Source of the DNA: Moniliophthora roreri
Taxonomy: Eukaryota > Basidiomycota > Agaricomycetes > Agaricales > Marasmiaceae
Direction of reading: 5' to 3'
Assembly: GCA_001466705.2 (NCBI GenBank)
Contig: LATX02000001.1
Coordinates: 1,860,001 to 1,924,000, forward strand
DNA: 64,000 bases
This document shows, piece after piece, positions 51,362 through 63,787 of the stretch. Position 1 is the stretch's first letter; the number at the start of each line of letters is the position of its first letter. Both the position numbers and the translations under genes were made by a program. The notes under the pieces were generated by a model, which saw only the letters and a program-made list of their open reading frames with translations, ran no database searches and had not been told where the DNA came from.

Positions 51362-51483
51362 TTGTATTATTGATACCTACGAGGTCTCCACCGTCATATT
51401 ATACTGTTTGCTCGACATACGCCTCGTTGTATTTTTCAGTCAGTACAAAATCAAAACAGCTGACAGCAACTACAGACGTTCGC

Positions 51484-52323
51484 TCAATATCCTTTAACAC
51501 CAGAATTGCCGATCCACAAGCCATGGAATCCCAAAGCAATGACTGCGTACAGGTTCAAAAGGGAGCTGATTCCATGCAGGGAGCCAAACTTGCGGTTAAG
51601 TGCCTTCATTTGTTCAGACACCTGCCATTTGCAACGTCAACACTGTTAAAGGAGAGAATGCCAACGAACACACACCCCAGGCTCATTATAGGCCTTCCCT
51701 TCCTCTTTCTCCAGTTTGTGCCTTTGGAACATTGTCCTGGGGCCCAATAGTCAGTTAAAGAAGTGCGATAAAGCTCCCTCTACTCACTTGCTAGTCATAG
51801 GCCCAATAACAAAGTAATTGATGCTTTGAGCAAGTATGACAGACGCCAAGGTGTACGCTTGGGCAACATCAGCAACCAATGGACGTTGAATGTGGGTGAT
51901 TACATCGGGATGGGAGGAAATCCAAAGCACAAGCAGGCCAGACCCAATGAGAATGGATTGGAAGAAGTAAATTGGGAAAACTCGATGCTGCAGTGCTCCA
52001 AATTGTTGTCGCGCTGAGTGATGGTAGAGTCAGCGCTGGTTGGGATTCCTGGCATTTGGCTCGACTCACGGAGTGCCCTGTACGCGATGACTCCTTTAAG
52101 GAGTGTTTAAGTATACCGACGGTCCTAAAGATAGTGTTCGCGTACCTCCAAAGAATGTGACCCAAAGAGCTGTGAGTATGAGCTGGTTTTAGCCCGACAG
52201 ACAAGATATCGAAGTGGTAAACTTACACGTGCCAAAAATCCAGCCATATCCTATCATATAGAGCCCATTGAGGGAAAAAGCGTTGAGGAGAGATTGAGTC
52301 GTCAAGAGTTCCAACTTTGCCAT
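51484..52323 (-). CDS. TMEM205-like (DUF4149) membrane protein
   Basis: Small membrane protein of unknown function. Start MAKLELLTTQSLLNAFSLNG, then exons joined as GWIFGTSLWVTFFGG, VIAYRALPRQQFGALQHRVF and PIYFFQSILIGSGLLVLWIS. The next part, ASVILAQSINYFVIGPMTSK, is followed by TMFQRHKLEKEEGKAYNEPG and VSEQMKALNRKFGSLHGISS, the family signature region. The last span ends WIGNSGVKGY at 51484. Four membrane spans are likely. Six exons; the correct join near 52050 uses an acceptor ending CCTTAAAG, which alone restores the conserved ALPRQQFG. Confidence 0.85.
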
Positions 52324-52555
52324 GGTTGGTTGGTGATGTAGTAGTTACTCAGACGTCCTGAGACTTTATATCCGCTGGACCATTTTGCTATCAACGCCCG
52401 CGCGGCCGCGCCGATGTGTAATGCGAAATTACCATGTGGTGATGTTTATGCATGAATGCTCTAGTAAAAGTCCCATCCACAGGTTTGATATATTTACGAG
52501 AGGGAGGAAGAAACGACACAAGGTGTTATGTACATTGTATAGTGTCAGCAAGGAA

Positions 52556-54936
52556 TCAAGGCTTCACAGTATCATAATCTGCTTTCTTCGACAAGCGTTC
52601 GACGTCCTCAGTCTTCGAGTCCTGAGAATCTTTGTCTCCTGGGACGGAAGCTTTTTCATCTAACAACGTAGCCCTTCTGGCATCCCTGTCGACAAGGAGC
52701 TTGATGATTACGATGGTTATCTGGAAAGTAGATCAGAAGGATCGTGAAGCGGACTAGAAACCTATGTACAAGGCCAGCAATGACAAAAGCAAAAGTTGCA
52801 GGGAAGCCTCTTCGGAAACTATGTAGAGGTCATCAGCATTGGCTCTCGGTCGCAATCACTAGAATCTGGACGTACTCTGGAGCCCTGTGATACCATGCAT
52901 GAGTAGAAGGACGTAATAGGGAAGAGGAACACGGACATTGTCTGAGGGAATATGATTATAGGCAACCACGCAGACACCGAGTACTGGAAACCATTCATAG
53001 ACGATATCGTCAAAGCTCGTACTAAAGGCCATCAATTTCAAAATGTTTATGCAACGAGAGACACGACTCACAGTCATTATCATCTGCCAATAGTTCATTG
53101 GCCCAACTGTAAAAAACAGCTGTCATGAGTTGTACACCCTCCCAAGCAAAGATAACGGTCAGAACATCATTATATTGGATAATAAGTATCAATTCACCCC
53201 AGTCATGAACGCGAAGAGCTTCAACTCTCTGGATCCCGGCCAGAAGGCCAAGATGCCGTTCGGAATCAATCCGTAGGCTAGCGGACCAAAGACAAAAGCG
53301 AATCTTGACCCAGTGAGGTCACTTCCAAAACCCCACAGGAAGATGCAGAATGCGGATATGAGATTTTGACAGGAAGGAATGACATTTCGGTCCACGACGC
53401 TGTATCCTGCCGCCTCTGCCGGTCTGATTCCAGCGGCGATACGTTAGGGAATCATGACTTTGACTTACTCATCCAGATTCCAAAGAAGCCGGTTGCTTGA
53501 CAAGAGGTTCCATAGATCGTGTATCCGAGGACCAGACCGTACCATCCTGACGACGATATCACTCCCTGAGCCGAGCAAGTTTCCGCGAGACTCACTCCAC
53601 GAGCAAAGCATACGCTTAATGAGATCCAAGTTAAGTCTCTTTTCGCCAGGTTGCGCCTGAGGGATTACTTCAGCTATCCATCATTCACAACCATTTGTGA
53701 AATTGACCTTTCCCAGTCCTATTGCTCTCTCTAGTGCATATCCTTTCTCCTCTTTTGTGAGATACCAAGCCCGAGTGTTTGATGGCAAATCCGGCAGGAT
53801 GAACAACAAGGCTACACCACAGGGAATAGTCATACATCCACAGACTATGTAGAGCCACCTATGTATTTATATATTGACTGTAAGTGCCGAACTACCAAGC
53901 GTAATGCGACTGAATTACCTCCATCCCGCTTTACGAAACCAAAAGTGATTTTAGCTGGTGTGTATTAAGGAAGTGGATATTGACGCACGAATGCCATGTG
54001 CACCATTTAATGTTGTGTATACAGCTGCTTGAAGGTAACCCCCAAATGAAGAACCCAGAGAACCTGTAAGACAAATCTGGTCGGACCTAGAGCTTGAGTA
54101 GCAGAAGACTGGTTCTCACCGCAGAGGTGAAAGATTGCCGAACGCTTGGCTAGTTCATGCTTGTTATACCATGAACCCATGAGATCTATACATCCGGCAG
54201 CAAGTTAGTCCTGGAGCTTCGAGCAAATATGACTGCTGCTCACACAAAATAGATGGAAAAAATGATGCCTCAAAAGCTCCTACGCAAAACCGGAAAGCGT
54301 ACATTTGATTGGAGTTCTTAGCTCCTGCTTGAGCAAAAGTGAATGCTCCTGAAAACAAGTACTAAGGCCTCAGCACCATGTTTGAAATAGAAATTGGTAT
54401 GACTCTAACCCCATCCAATCTCACAAATGAAGAGGTATATCGACGGCCGAACGCGTGTCACTATCAGAGTACCTGGTATCTGGAAGATGGCGTATGCAAT
54501 TGTGTAGCATGTGCCCATCTACGGACAGAGATAAGTTACTCGTTGAATTTGCAAGCCTGCGACATACATATGTGTATTCATTTCCGGTGATATTCAAATC
54601 TTCTTTCATACTGCACCCATTTATATCAGCAATGAAGCGTATATATGCTGGAACACAGAAGAATACCCGGAAACGTAGGCATTTGCAAGGTTTGCAGCGT
54701 CCAAGTATCGCATAAAGAATCCAAGGCATGCCACGACCAGAATCCCGAAGTCGAGCTGCGCAACGCGTCAGCTGAGAACTATCTACAGATACATAGATGA
54801 CACTCACCTTCCGCACCAACTTCCTCTCGAACGGCGTCTTCAAGTGCGCATCAGCATCCCATATGTAGGTCTTAAACTTCTGCCATAGTGTCCAGTTCTG
54901 AGGAGCTTCTGCGACCTTACCGACACTAGGCGCCAT
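52556..54936 (-). CDS. MFS transporter, allantoate/pantothenate permease (Dal5) family
   Basis: Likely anion:proton symporter in the plasma membrane. Start MAPSVGKVAEAPQNWTLWQK, then WDADAHLKTPFERKLVRK, a common N-terminus in Dal5-like carriers. Membrane segments include the part around MFSGAFTFAQAGAKNSNQMY and FRFCVGAFEASFFPSILY (TM4-5), and GLIPNGILAFWPGSRELKLF. The C-terminal cytoplasmic tail is charged (LLDEKASVPGDKDSQD and TEDVERLSKKADYDTVKP), ending at 52556. At least ten short exons. Substrate not predictable; nicotinate, allantoate, pantothenate and vitamin carriers all look like this. Confidence 0.83.
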
Positions 54937-55354
54937 ATCTCGTGATAGTTATAGAATAGAACCGGTGATCCAAGTGGCTTTAGTGTCAGTTATTATAAGG
55001 CCAGTGATAAGGACGTGTTTGCCGTAGGCAATTACCATGGACTTCCATAAGGCAAACAAACTAAGTGATAATGGCGCAATTTTGGAGAGGACTGATGTCT
55101 TATCAACCAGAGGTCCAGAGAACCTCAGGACGTTTTCTAGAATCCCTATCGTGCATGACTTCGAATATCGTTGAAACGTCGAGACCTAGGCAATCGGCCG
55201 AATTGGAAGCTCCATAGACGGGAGCAATGAAAGTCTTGGCTGGATTTAACTTTAAAATCCCCGGTAGTCATATAGAATTATAGAAATTTGCCTCTATTTC
55301 TACTGCCATAGAAAATCACAGTCAGGAACGTGCGCTCTATCGAATCATCCAAAC
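54937..55354. other. Intergenic region between MFS and Rieske genes
   Basis: About 420 bp. It likely contains the MFS promoter (for the gene to its left) and the Rieske 3' end. AT-rich stretch near 55000. No gene seen. Confidence 0.5.
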
Positions 55355-56411
55355 TTATCCGATGACAAGCTTTCCTTCCGCGTCGTTGAACTCATGCTCA
55401 GGGATTTCGAGGTTGAGCTGGATAGTGGCATATGTCAGGGCGGCTAAACGCGAAATTCCAAGTTACTCACAGGAGCAGGTCCCTTACGCGCACGACCGGC
55501 TAGAAAAGACATGGTAAGCTATGGGAGGCCGAGATAAAAAAAAGCACATCGCTCACAAATGTCATAGTGAGAACCGTGGCAAGGGCAGAACCTAGCGAAG
55601 AATGTCAGTGAATAAAAAGGAATGGATGGAAATCTAGACGCACCATCCTCCGAAGTCGCCAGCTTCACCAATAGGCACACAGCCTAAATGAGTGCAGACA
55701 CCCAACATCACCAGCCACTCAGGCTTCTTGGTCCGTTCCTCGTCACTCTGGGGGTCCCGGAAAGACTTCCAGTCGGCAGAACGTGCTTCTTCAATTTCGC
55801 TCTGAGTTCTGTGTCGGATGAAGACGGGTTTTCCTCGCCATTTGATGATGACGTTCTTGCCCTCCGGAATGGTGCTGAGGTCAACTTCCACTTTGGCCAG
55901 AGCCAACACGTCGGCGGAAGCGGACATTGTCTTTAAGAATTCAGTGACACTGGATTTTGCGACGGATGCCGACAGGACGCCCATGGTGCCGACCATGACA
56001 TAGGAAAAGGTACGGTTTGAATCTGAGTCCTTTGCGCGGTAGGGGGAGAAGTCTGGCACTTCGGGGGCATCTTTGACGACGGCCGAGGTGTGAAGAAGAC
56101 GAGGTTGGAATACATTCGTAGCCGGAGCTGAAAGACAAAACTGTTAACCTCGAAGTAGAGCGAGTTACCTTATAATACAACGCACCCGTAACAAAGGTCT
56201 TTGAAGACAATGACTGCGAAGTCCTTTGAAGTCCACCTGCCCATCGGGAAGGAACGTCAGCGCGAGGACCAGGACCATGTCCGTGTCCGTGGGCTGAGGC
56301 AGGAGCTCGAGCAGAAAGATTGAGCAAAGGTGCTTCCGGAACACCAGAAGAGAGTGTGCGCACGGTCGGCGCCAGATTAAGAGCTTTTTTCACGGCGTGT
56401 GCGGAAGCCAT
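55355..56411 (-). CDS. RIP1: Rieske iron-sulfur protein of cytochrome bc1 complex
   Basis: Carries the 2Fe-2S cluster that takes electrons from ubiquinol in complex III. Start MASAHAVKKALNLAPTVRTL, a mitochondrial presequence of about 75 residues with a His/Gly run (AHGHGHGPGPRAD). The membrane anchor is the FSYVMVGTMGVLSASVAKS region. Cluster-binding motifs: CTHLGC before an intron and CPCHGSH after it. End: LNLEIPEHEFNDAEGKLVIG. Six or seven exons. Nothing odd. Confidence 0.95.
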
Positions 56412-56620
56412 GATGAGTACAAGTAGAGTGGAACGAGCGCAACGGTGACGGACGAGAGTATTGTTATGTCCAAGTTTGTCCCGGACTTGCCCGTGCTTTC
56501 GATAGATAGATAGATCAGCCGAACGCAACTAATAAGTGTGAACGCATTTCTACTTTACATATTATTCCACATTTCCAAAGCTACAGGTACTTCTATACAG
56601 ACGATATTGAATAGATAAAA

Positions 56621-58153
56621 TTATAGATTCTGGAGTTCCATGTGTTGCCTCAGGCATTCCAATACCCTCTTCTTTGGGAACTTCGGTGCAATATGATGCC
56701 GTCCCCGCTGCTGAACGAGACGGCGTATCATATTAGGGTAATCCGTGATAATACCATCCACGTTCCAATCAAGAATCCTCTCCGCCACATTCAGCCGATT
56801 GACCTAGCACAATAGTTAAGCTTGGTGAATGCTGGTAGAGGTACAAACTTACGGTCCAAGGCACAACCAGCATACCGAGTTCATGGGCCTTGTCTACCAT
56901 ATCCCTTGTCGTGAACGGAATGTAGCCCGGCTCTGTTGGATCGTCGACATCAAGCGAGGCAACATCAGCGGGTGAGAGAATGTCTGCGCCAATAGACTTT
57001 GCTGCAGCCGCCACTTGCTCCCCAAAAGAACCATCAAATGCATCAAGCCGCACCCCAGCAAGCCACGAAGATGTATTGTTGTCGGGCGTAACTGCAGTCT
57101 CGCTATTGGGAGCGGTCAGACTAAATATTAGATGAACCGAACTGTGATAATCACATATCTATGAGCGCCGATGTCGCTATCATAGGATCGAGAGCCTATA
57201 GCACATTCCAGTTGATAGTAACAATCTATTTATGGGGGACACTGACCTTCATGACGACCAATGATCTCCAATCAAAACTCTGATAAGTTATCTGGAAGCG
57301 ATAAGGGCTGTCGACGAATGCTTGGTGTTGCCTTTGTACGAATTCTCCGACGCTCTTAGTTCGATTGGGGAACACCGGATCAATTTTCGACTCTATGTTC
57401 CACCGTATATCATATTGGGGGTCAGCACATTCGACGAAATCGAAGATTTCTTTCATCGTTGATATTTTCGTGAGTGGGAAGGTCAACTGTAGCGCTAGAA
57501 GGTCAGAAATCTCTCAGAAGGGAAGCGTCTACATCATAGTGACGATGGCGTACGGAACTCGATTTGCCGTTGAGAGCCGCAATCCAGTGTCTTGACCTGA
57601 GCGAGGGTGAGGTTTGCCAGCGTCTTTCCGACATAGGGAAAATCAGGATCATCCTCAAACTGCGTGCGCCGTTAACGAACGTGGACGAGACAACTGATAT
57701 AGAGACGTACAGCAGGCTTGGTGTCCCGACATTTCCTAGGTACGATGTCTTCGTCATGCCAGACGACCACAACGCCATCCTGGAGAGCGCCACGTCAGAT
57801 CTGCAGTAGCGGGAAAAGGTGATAAAAACCCACTTTGGTGATACCGTTGTCCAACTCAAGAGTAGTTGAGCCGTCGATCAATGCCCTGAGCAGGTTTGAG
57901 ACTTCTGCAGGTCGAGGAGCCGGATAGATTTACCAAGCGAAGGCTGGCAGTGTGTTTTCAACGATATTCCCTCTCCCTCCACGATGTGCCTTATGAACGT
58001 CGAATTAGTCGGGGGTAAAACAAAAGCGGCGTGCCACACCTGGACATCAAAATAGCGCGAGGGCTTATTCACAAACGGGATTTGTCCCGGAGTTGCTGCG
58101 ACAAAGGCCAGCTGCGCGAGTAGAAGCAGTGGGACGAGAGAGGGGGGCTGCAT
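56621..58153 (-). CDS. Secreted glycerophosphodiester phosphodiesterase (GDPD)
   Basis: Hydrolyses glycerophosphodiesters. Signal peptide MQPPSLVPLLLLAQLAFVAA (with TPG following). Catalytic parts: AHRGGRGNIVENTLPAFAW (the HRG..ENT motif), LELDNG and DGVVVVWHDEDI (metal and catalytic residues), all assembled by splicing. Then MKEIFDFVECADPQYDIRWN and NIESKIDPVFPNRTKSVGEF, FQITYQSFDWRSLVVMK, and near the end WNVDGIITDYPNMIRRLVQQ, the usual GDPD terminal segment. Stop at 56621. Seven or so exons. It might be extracellular or vacuolar; the clear signal peptide supports secretion. Confidence 0.9.
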
Positions 58154-58468
58154 ACTATGAGATGTGGTCGTGCAGTAAAAGATTTCCCGTGTTACATCTT
58201 CATCAGCGTATATATGTTTGACCGGCGTTGTAAGTATGAGACGAGTTTGTGTCAACGAACGTTCATGTATTTGATCGACCGCAGGCGAATAGGAGAAAGG
58301 AACGGAACTTGCGGGCAGTGCTGCCACTTCACGGTTTTCGCTGGTATCCAGGTTGTTCAGCCACCCTTTCCGTCATCGGTCGAAGCACGTTCGTGATTCA
58401 AAAAGTCAGGTCATCAACGTTTCCCGTGCGACGTACAGTATTGCGGAGCAGGAATATTTCACGATATG
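58154..58468. other. Intergenic region upstream of the GDPD gene
   Basis: 315 bp between COX19 (ends 58469) and the GDPD ATG. It should hold the GDPD promoter. Plus-strand ORFs across it are short and not convincing. Confidence 0.5.
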
Positions 58469-58865
58469 CTATTCTGAGCTTGTTTTACGCTCTTCGGGGT
58501 CAGATTTCTTGTCCACGTTAGCCAACCCCAAGTTCTTCCATTCATCTCTTTCCATCAGCCCTCTGTGTATGGTCAAATCAGTAACTGGCACCAAGTCCTG
58601 GGATCTCGTATTCGTTACTTTTGCATGCGGCAGTCGAGGTAGTCCTTGCTCAGTTGTCGACAAGCACTAGAAGTACTCGAATTATTCTGAAGACAGTTCA
58701 TATACAGCGTCATCTGGTTCTTGCACTCTCCTAAAGCAGAGAAATGAGTAATATTCAGAGAAATTCGACAAAAACCGTACCATAGTGATCAAGAGGGAAA
58801 GAGCCACGATCGGGAGGTGTTACTTTGAAGCCAACATTGATAGACGGTGGTCGTCCGAAAGACAT
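58469..58865 (-). CDS. COX19: Cytochrome c oxidase assembly protein Cox19
   Basis: Copper-handling factor in the mitochondrial intermembrane space. Three exons (58865-58781, 58730-58619, 58562-58469; 291 nt) give 96 residues; no single long ORF shows it. Start MSFGRPPSINVGFKVTPPDR then GSFPLDHYG-ECKNQMTLY. Twin CX9C motifs: C-KNQMTLYMN-C and C-RQLSKDYLD-C, followed by RMQKGLMERDEWKNLG. This is the Cox19 pattern closely. Both introns have GT/AG ends of 50 and 56 bp. The tail KKSDPEERKTSSE is longer than in yeast. Confidence 0.93.
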
Positions 58866-59072
58866 GGAAGGACGCTTGTTAGTATTACATCATCACGTTC
58901 ACGTCTTCAAGTTCTCGCTGTGGTATTAGTGTCCAGTGCTCATGTACGAGTCTCGTTCAAAGTATTATACATATACCCAATACATCAGTATCTAGAAAGC
59001 ATTTGAAAAGCAGGGCTGTAACAATTTCGTACGAGGATTCATAAATCGTTCACTAAGTGTGACAGTGAGTCT

Positions 59073-60280
59073 CTACTTCTTCTCCTTTCCCTTTCCCTTC
59101 CGTTTATTTCTTCCCTCATTCCCAGGCTGATACTCGTCTGAGCTACCTTCAGACTGCGACTGAGAGTCCTGGATATCGGTGCTTTGCTTTTGTGCTTGTG
59201 AAGATGATTCCGCGGTTGGTATCGTGTGCGGCGAAATGTCAATCCCAGCTAGACGACTCCCTTTCAGCATCACAATCTCCTTCAGCCAGCCGTTTTCCCG
59301 TCTAAGATCAGCCGCCTCGCGTTCTAATGTGTCAGCTCGACCAGAGAGCTCGGAGACTGTATGCTCCAGGTTTAGATTCCGCATTTTCTTCTTTATACGG
59401 AAGCGTGCTGTTGTTATCCTGGTGGTTAGCGTCAGGAATAGAGTAATATTCGTAATGCACTGACCTGATGCAGCGGTGTTCCGCCTTCGTTTGTCTTCAG
59501 TTATCGCAGTCTGTGTTGCTTCATCTTCATCGTCCATCGATGGTGAGGAAGCGGAGGCTTGTGAATGTGCACCGGTTGATGAGCGACTAGGCCCAGGATT
59601 AGGATTTGTCAAACCAGGACTGAGAGTAGGACCGCCTTGATTGGTGTTTTGTGGATTGTACGGCGGCAATACTAACGGTGGGAGGTGGAGATTGGAGAGG
59701 TGCATGCTTCCTGGCTGTCCGGCACCAAAAGGATGCATATGCTGAGGTGAGTTGGAATGCTGGTGCGGTTGAAATGGTTGCTGTTGCCATAGAGTCGGGT
59801 TCACCGGCATGGGCGTTGGTAGAACAGTGTTTTGATAAACATTAGGGAGACCTCCCACAGGATAGGAAGGAGCCGTAAGCGGTGCGGACGTGGATTGGCT
59901 TTGCAAGTAATGCAGGAGGGCTGCATATGAATTGGCGTCCGATGACGGATTCTGTGAGCCGCCAACTGTTGCTGCAAATTGAGTGAGGAGAAGCGCGTCT
60001 TGTTCAGTCTAGACATGGATCAGCACGCGACATGTGATATGGGGTATGCGCTTACCGCAGTTGGCGGCTGAACATTCTGGGATTGCGACGGTGTACGCAA
60101 CCTTTGACCAGAGCCACCTGGTGTCGAAGACTCAGATCCGTTGTGCTGCTTTTCGTCCATATCGAAAGAAAAATCGAGATGTTGCCAACGGCTTAGTTCT
60201 GCCTGAATCGCAGCGTTCAAGTGCTCGGGATCAATGGGAGAAGTGGCTGAATCGTTGATGTTCTCAAGGCGAGATATCAT
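59073..60280 (-). CDS. bZIP transcription factor, Cys3/MetR/Met4-like
   Basis: Basic region and zipper: TEDKRRRNTAASARFRIKKK then MRNLNLEHTVSELSGRADTL and EREAADLRRENGWLKEIVML. EDKRRRNTAASARFR is the signature of Cys-3/MetR-type sulfur regulators (family knowledge); role here is inferred. An intron at about 59404-59463 splits the basic region between Ser and Ala. N-terminal part is Gln/Pro/Ser-rich (HPNSPQHMHPFGAG region). The C-terminal end is basic (NKRKGKGKEKK). The first ATG in frame is at 60280 (MISRLENINDSATSPIDPEH); an additional upstream coding exon cannot be excluded. Intron near 60054-60011 joins PPTA-TEQDALLLTQF. Confidence 0.87.
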
Positions 60281-60749
60281 GTCCACGAGAGAATATATGT
60301 GCTAGACCAGCTGTCATATGCAGAGCTGCAGTGTGGTGGGATGTAGACACGCCGTAGAGCATAATAGGCGCAGAGGACGAATGAATGAGTGATACGCAAT
60401 TCGAGAACAAGATTGCGTGAACGGAAGAGGACATAACGCCACAGCTTGAATCGGTTTGAGTTGCCGGCTCGAATTGGTCTATGTTGGAAATTCATTCTGT
60501 AACGAGTAAAGCGCGTCAATGAACCTGGTTTATGGTCGAGAAAGTCAAGGAAACATCGGGGAAGGGACCTTGGATGAATAGGATCAACTTGAGCAGATGG
60601 TGAGAGGTGAATTTCCTAATGAAAGTAAACTATTCGGAATTCAAAGTGAGCCAAACCAGTGCCGAACTGGTTCGGTCAGATGACTCAGCATACGCGTACA
60701 CTGTACGCGTCATTTCGAACCTTGCTCAGTTTCACATCTACTGGACATC
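60281..60749. promoter_or_regulatory. Divergent promoter region of the bZIP factor and NPL4
   Basis: 470 bp separate the two start codons, which face away from each other. It holds both promoters and leaders, and perhaps a bZIP leader intron. No strong TATA box is visible. Confidence 0.45.
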
Positions 60750-63097
60750 ATGGTAAGAGGATTCCTTGTATTTTCTTCAAGGTGACAGATACTGAAACTC
60801 TTACAGATCATTCGAGTTAGGTCGAAAGATGGCAACTTTCGTTTCGATCTGTCACCAGGCGCGGATATCATGGACTTGTTCGAAAAGGTCTGTTTTTCGA
60901 TATTCATTCATCGAAACATGCCATCTCATCAGGTCATCGCAGATCCTAGAGACCTCAGTCAATGCGGATAAGCAGAGTTTTACAATATCTAATATGCCAC
61001 GCGGGAATGAAACACCTCTGTTGAGTCTGAAAGGGAGATCGCTGAAGAACATTGGACTCAAGTGAGTGTCGGTGAACCCCATCCAATCCCAGATTTTGAC
61101 CTTTTCAAAGTCATGGTGATCTTGTCTTTGTGCATTACAAGTCCATGGAGGAAAATCCTGCCGTGTTGACGCAACCATCTTCGAGCAAAACACAAGCATC
61201 TTCGAAGGACATTGCTACAAGCCGACCATGGGAATTGGTACAGGAAGACCCAGTTGATGCATATTGGAGGGCTCGCGATGGAAAGATCCCTCGTCAACGA
61301 GATGCCCAATTCTGCAAACACGGGCCCAAAGGAATGTGCGACTATTGCATGCCTTTGGAACCCTACGACGCCACACATCACACAAAGAATGGGATCAAGC
61401 ACCTCTCATACCATGCACATATTCGAAAGCTCACGCCGAAGTCCTCTTCAGATGCCACGTCTTTACTTCCACCACTCAATCCATTAGATTACAAGGTCAA
61501 GGTTCCTTGCACAGCAGGCAACCACCCACCCTGGCCTGCTAGTATATGCACGACCTGTCAGCCTTCAGCAATCACTCTTCAATCGCAGCCATTCCGGATG
61601 GTAGATCACTTGGAGATAGCGTCAATGGAGATAGTTGATCGATTCTTGAACGCGTGGCGAAGGACAGGGATGCAACGGTTTGGTTGGCTGATAGGACGTT
61701 ACGAACCGTATGACAAGGTGCCCATGGGAATCAAGGCTGTCGTGGAAGCTATTCATGAACCGCCTCAAGAAGGCGAACTGGATGGGCTCACACTCGGAAT
61801 CCCATGGGAGGACGAACCGCGTGTCAGAGCTCTAGCCGCCCAATCATCTCCTCCCCTGACAATTGTCGGACACGTCTTTACAGACCTTGTTCCTACCGAA
61901 GAAGACAGGACCAAAAATGTGTACAAGCGGCACCCGCAATCATTCCTGATGTCCTCATTGGAGGCCATATTTGCTGCAACGATCCAATCGCAGAACCCCA
62001 CTTCATCCAAGTCATCTCCGACCGGCAAATTCTCTTCTAGGATGGTCACCGCTATACTTACAGCTACAGAAGATGGACAGGTCGACGTATCCGCGTATCA
62101 GGTCTCGGAGCAAGCAACTGCGATGGTCGAGGCAGATATGATCGAAGCAAGCGTCGATCCTAGTATCGTACGTTTGAAGGAAGAAGATAGGCGTATCGAT
62201 TCAGCAAGGTATATCCCGGACGTATTCTTCACATACAAGAATGAATACGGGCTAGAAGTCAAAAAGAGCGCCAAACCTGCCTTCCCCGTGGAGTACCTCA
62301 TGGTCAACGTATGTTTTTATTAGCCCTCATTTTTTTTCTATTGGTTTCTCATTCACTTCTTGAATAACGCCATTGATGTACCGCTCCTCAGGTTACTCAC
62401 GGATTCCCCCAAAACCCCTCCCCCATGTTCCGATCGACCCAATTCCAGATCGAGAACCGCCCTGGTTTGGAGGACCAAACAATTGAAAGCGTGTTGGCTC
62501 AGCTGTCACGAATGGATGCTCCGAATATCCTTGACAGCAAGCATGCTAGCCCTGGAGAGGCACAGAAAACGTTTGCATTAGCCAAGTGGTTAAGCGATTG
62601 GCATCTGATCGCATTTTTGGATACGACGCAGTTGCTTTCGCCAGTGAGTGTCCATGTCGCAATTAAAATATATCCCAGATGTTGACCATTAGCACAGACT
62701 GATATCAATTTATTATTGACGACTGCCTCGAATCCCAAGCTTTTGGAGGATCAGAGTGCTCTGGATCCGGTACTTACTTCCGATGGCTGGCAAACATTGA
62801 TGACATTTGCTAGGGAACAAGCTCGTTGGTATTTTACCCCTCACTGAATGTTTTGATACTAATTGTATACCTGAAGCAGCCAGACAGTCCGCCTCGCGTA
62901 TGGCCGACGATATACCTCAAGACGTGCTTGACCAAATCGCCGCTGATGAAGCCGCTGCTCGAGCCTCTGCTGGTAATGGTGGGGATGACTGGGAAGGCGC
63001 AGGAGGAAGCGGGACGAAGACATGCCCCCATTGTACATTTGAGAACGACAGTAACAGAAGAGACTGTGATGTCTGTGGGCTGCCATTGGAAGGTTAA
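60750..63097 (+). CDS. NPL4: NPL4, p97/Cdc48 cofactor in ER-associated degradation
   Basis: With Ufd1, recruits Cdc48 to ubiquitinated substrates. The first coding exon is only the ATG (60750-60752), followed directly by GTAAGA; exon 2 resumes at 60807 with IIRVRSKDGNFRFDLSPG. This is needed because no other in-frame Met precedes the ubiquitin-like fold. Then ILETSVNADKQSFTISNMPR, zinc region KHGPKGMCDYCMPLEPYDAT, the MPN-type domain (HLEIASMEIVDRFLNAW, QRFGWLIGRYEPYDKVPMGI), and the C-terminal half. The end carries an NZF finger, CPHCTFENDSNRRDCDVCG, reading ubiquitin. About eight exons, stop at 63095-63097. Confidence 0.92.
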
Positions 63098-63787
63098 GTG
63101 CTTTTGAAGATGATGCAAAGCCAATCGAGTGTATATTTACTAGCAACATTGATAGACACCTGTACCTATACCAACTTTCTTGTACTGGTGACTAAGCAAG
63201 CGTTCGTCAAGTCGTCTCTTCGACTGGTACTACGACCCAGTCATGGGCGAATTCGGTCTTCAGCAAAGCTCGGAAGCAACGTAATAGTTCGGGCAAGACG
63301 ACGAGTTCTAATCCCCGCCCACGTTGGGGAAACAGTAGACAATGCGTTCAAGATACTCTCGTACTCCACCTCCGCAGGACTTGGCACTCATCGGACTACT
63401 GGCGCCGGTAATACCAGGCGGTGTTTCTCGATACCATCGCTCCACAGTTCTTGCTATAGTCGTCATAGCTGGTTGTATGCACCGTTGGAAGTGCACTCTT
63501 AAACCTTCGGCTGAACATGGTCTTTCTGGACTAGTAATGATGAACAGGATAGTCCCGAGCGATGTATTAAAATGACGGATTTCCAGCGGTCGCGCTGGAC
63601 GATGCCAATTACTGCAAAGCTAGTGAGTACTGAACCAAACTGGTCTAATACGGCGACTACTTGGAGTATAAAAGACCCTTCATCTCGTGCTAGGATCCCA
63701 AGCGAATACCCACTCTTTTCAAGCAAACGAGCGTGAGCAGTAGCTCATCTCTAAGATGCACTTCTTGACATCCTTTTTCACAGAACA
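63098..63787. other. Intergenic region before the edge gene
   Basis: About 690 bp. Small ORFs on both strands near 63308-63575 (62-77 codons) do not resemble anything and have no splice partners. The right part carries the TATA box of the next gene. Confidence 0.5.
63667..63674 (+). promoter_or_regulatory. TATA box for the gene at the right edge
   Basis: TATAAAAG, in the setting GGAGTATAAAAGACCC, lies about 115 bp upstream of the ATG at 63788. The leader after it is C/T-rich. Confidence 0.55.

Noticed and set aside
63308..63575. Two overlapping small ORFs (62 and 77 codons) after NPL4
   Set aside because: No similarity recognised, no splice partners, and they oppose each other on the same DNA.
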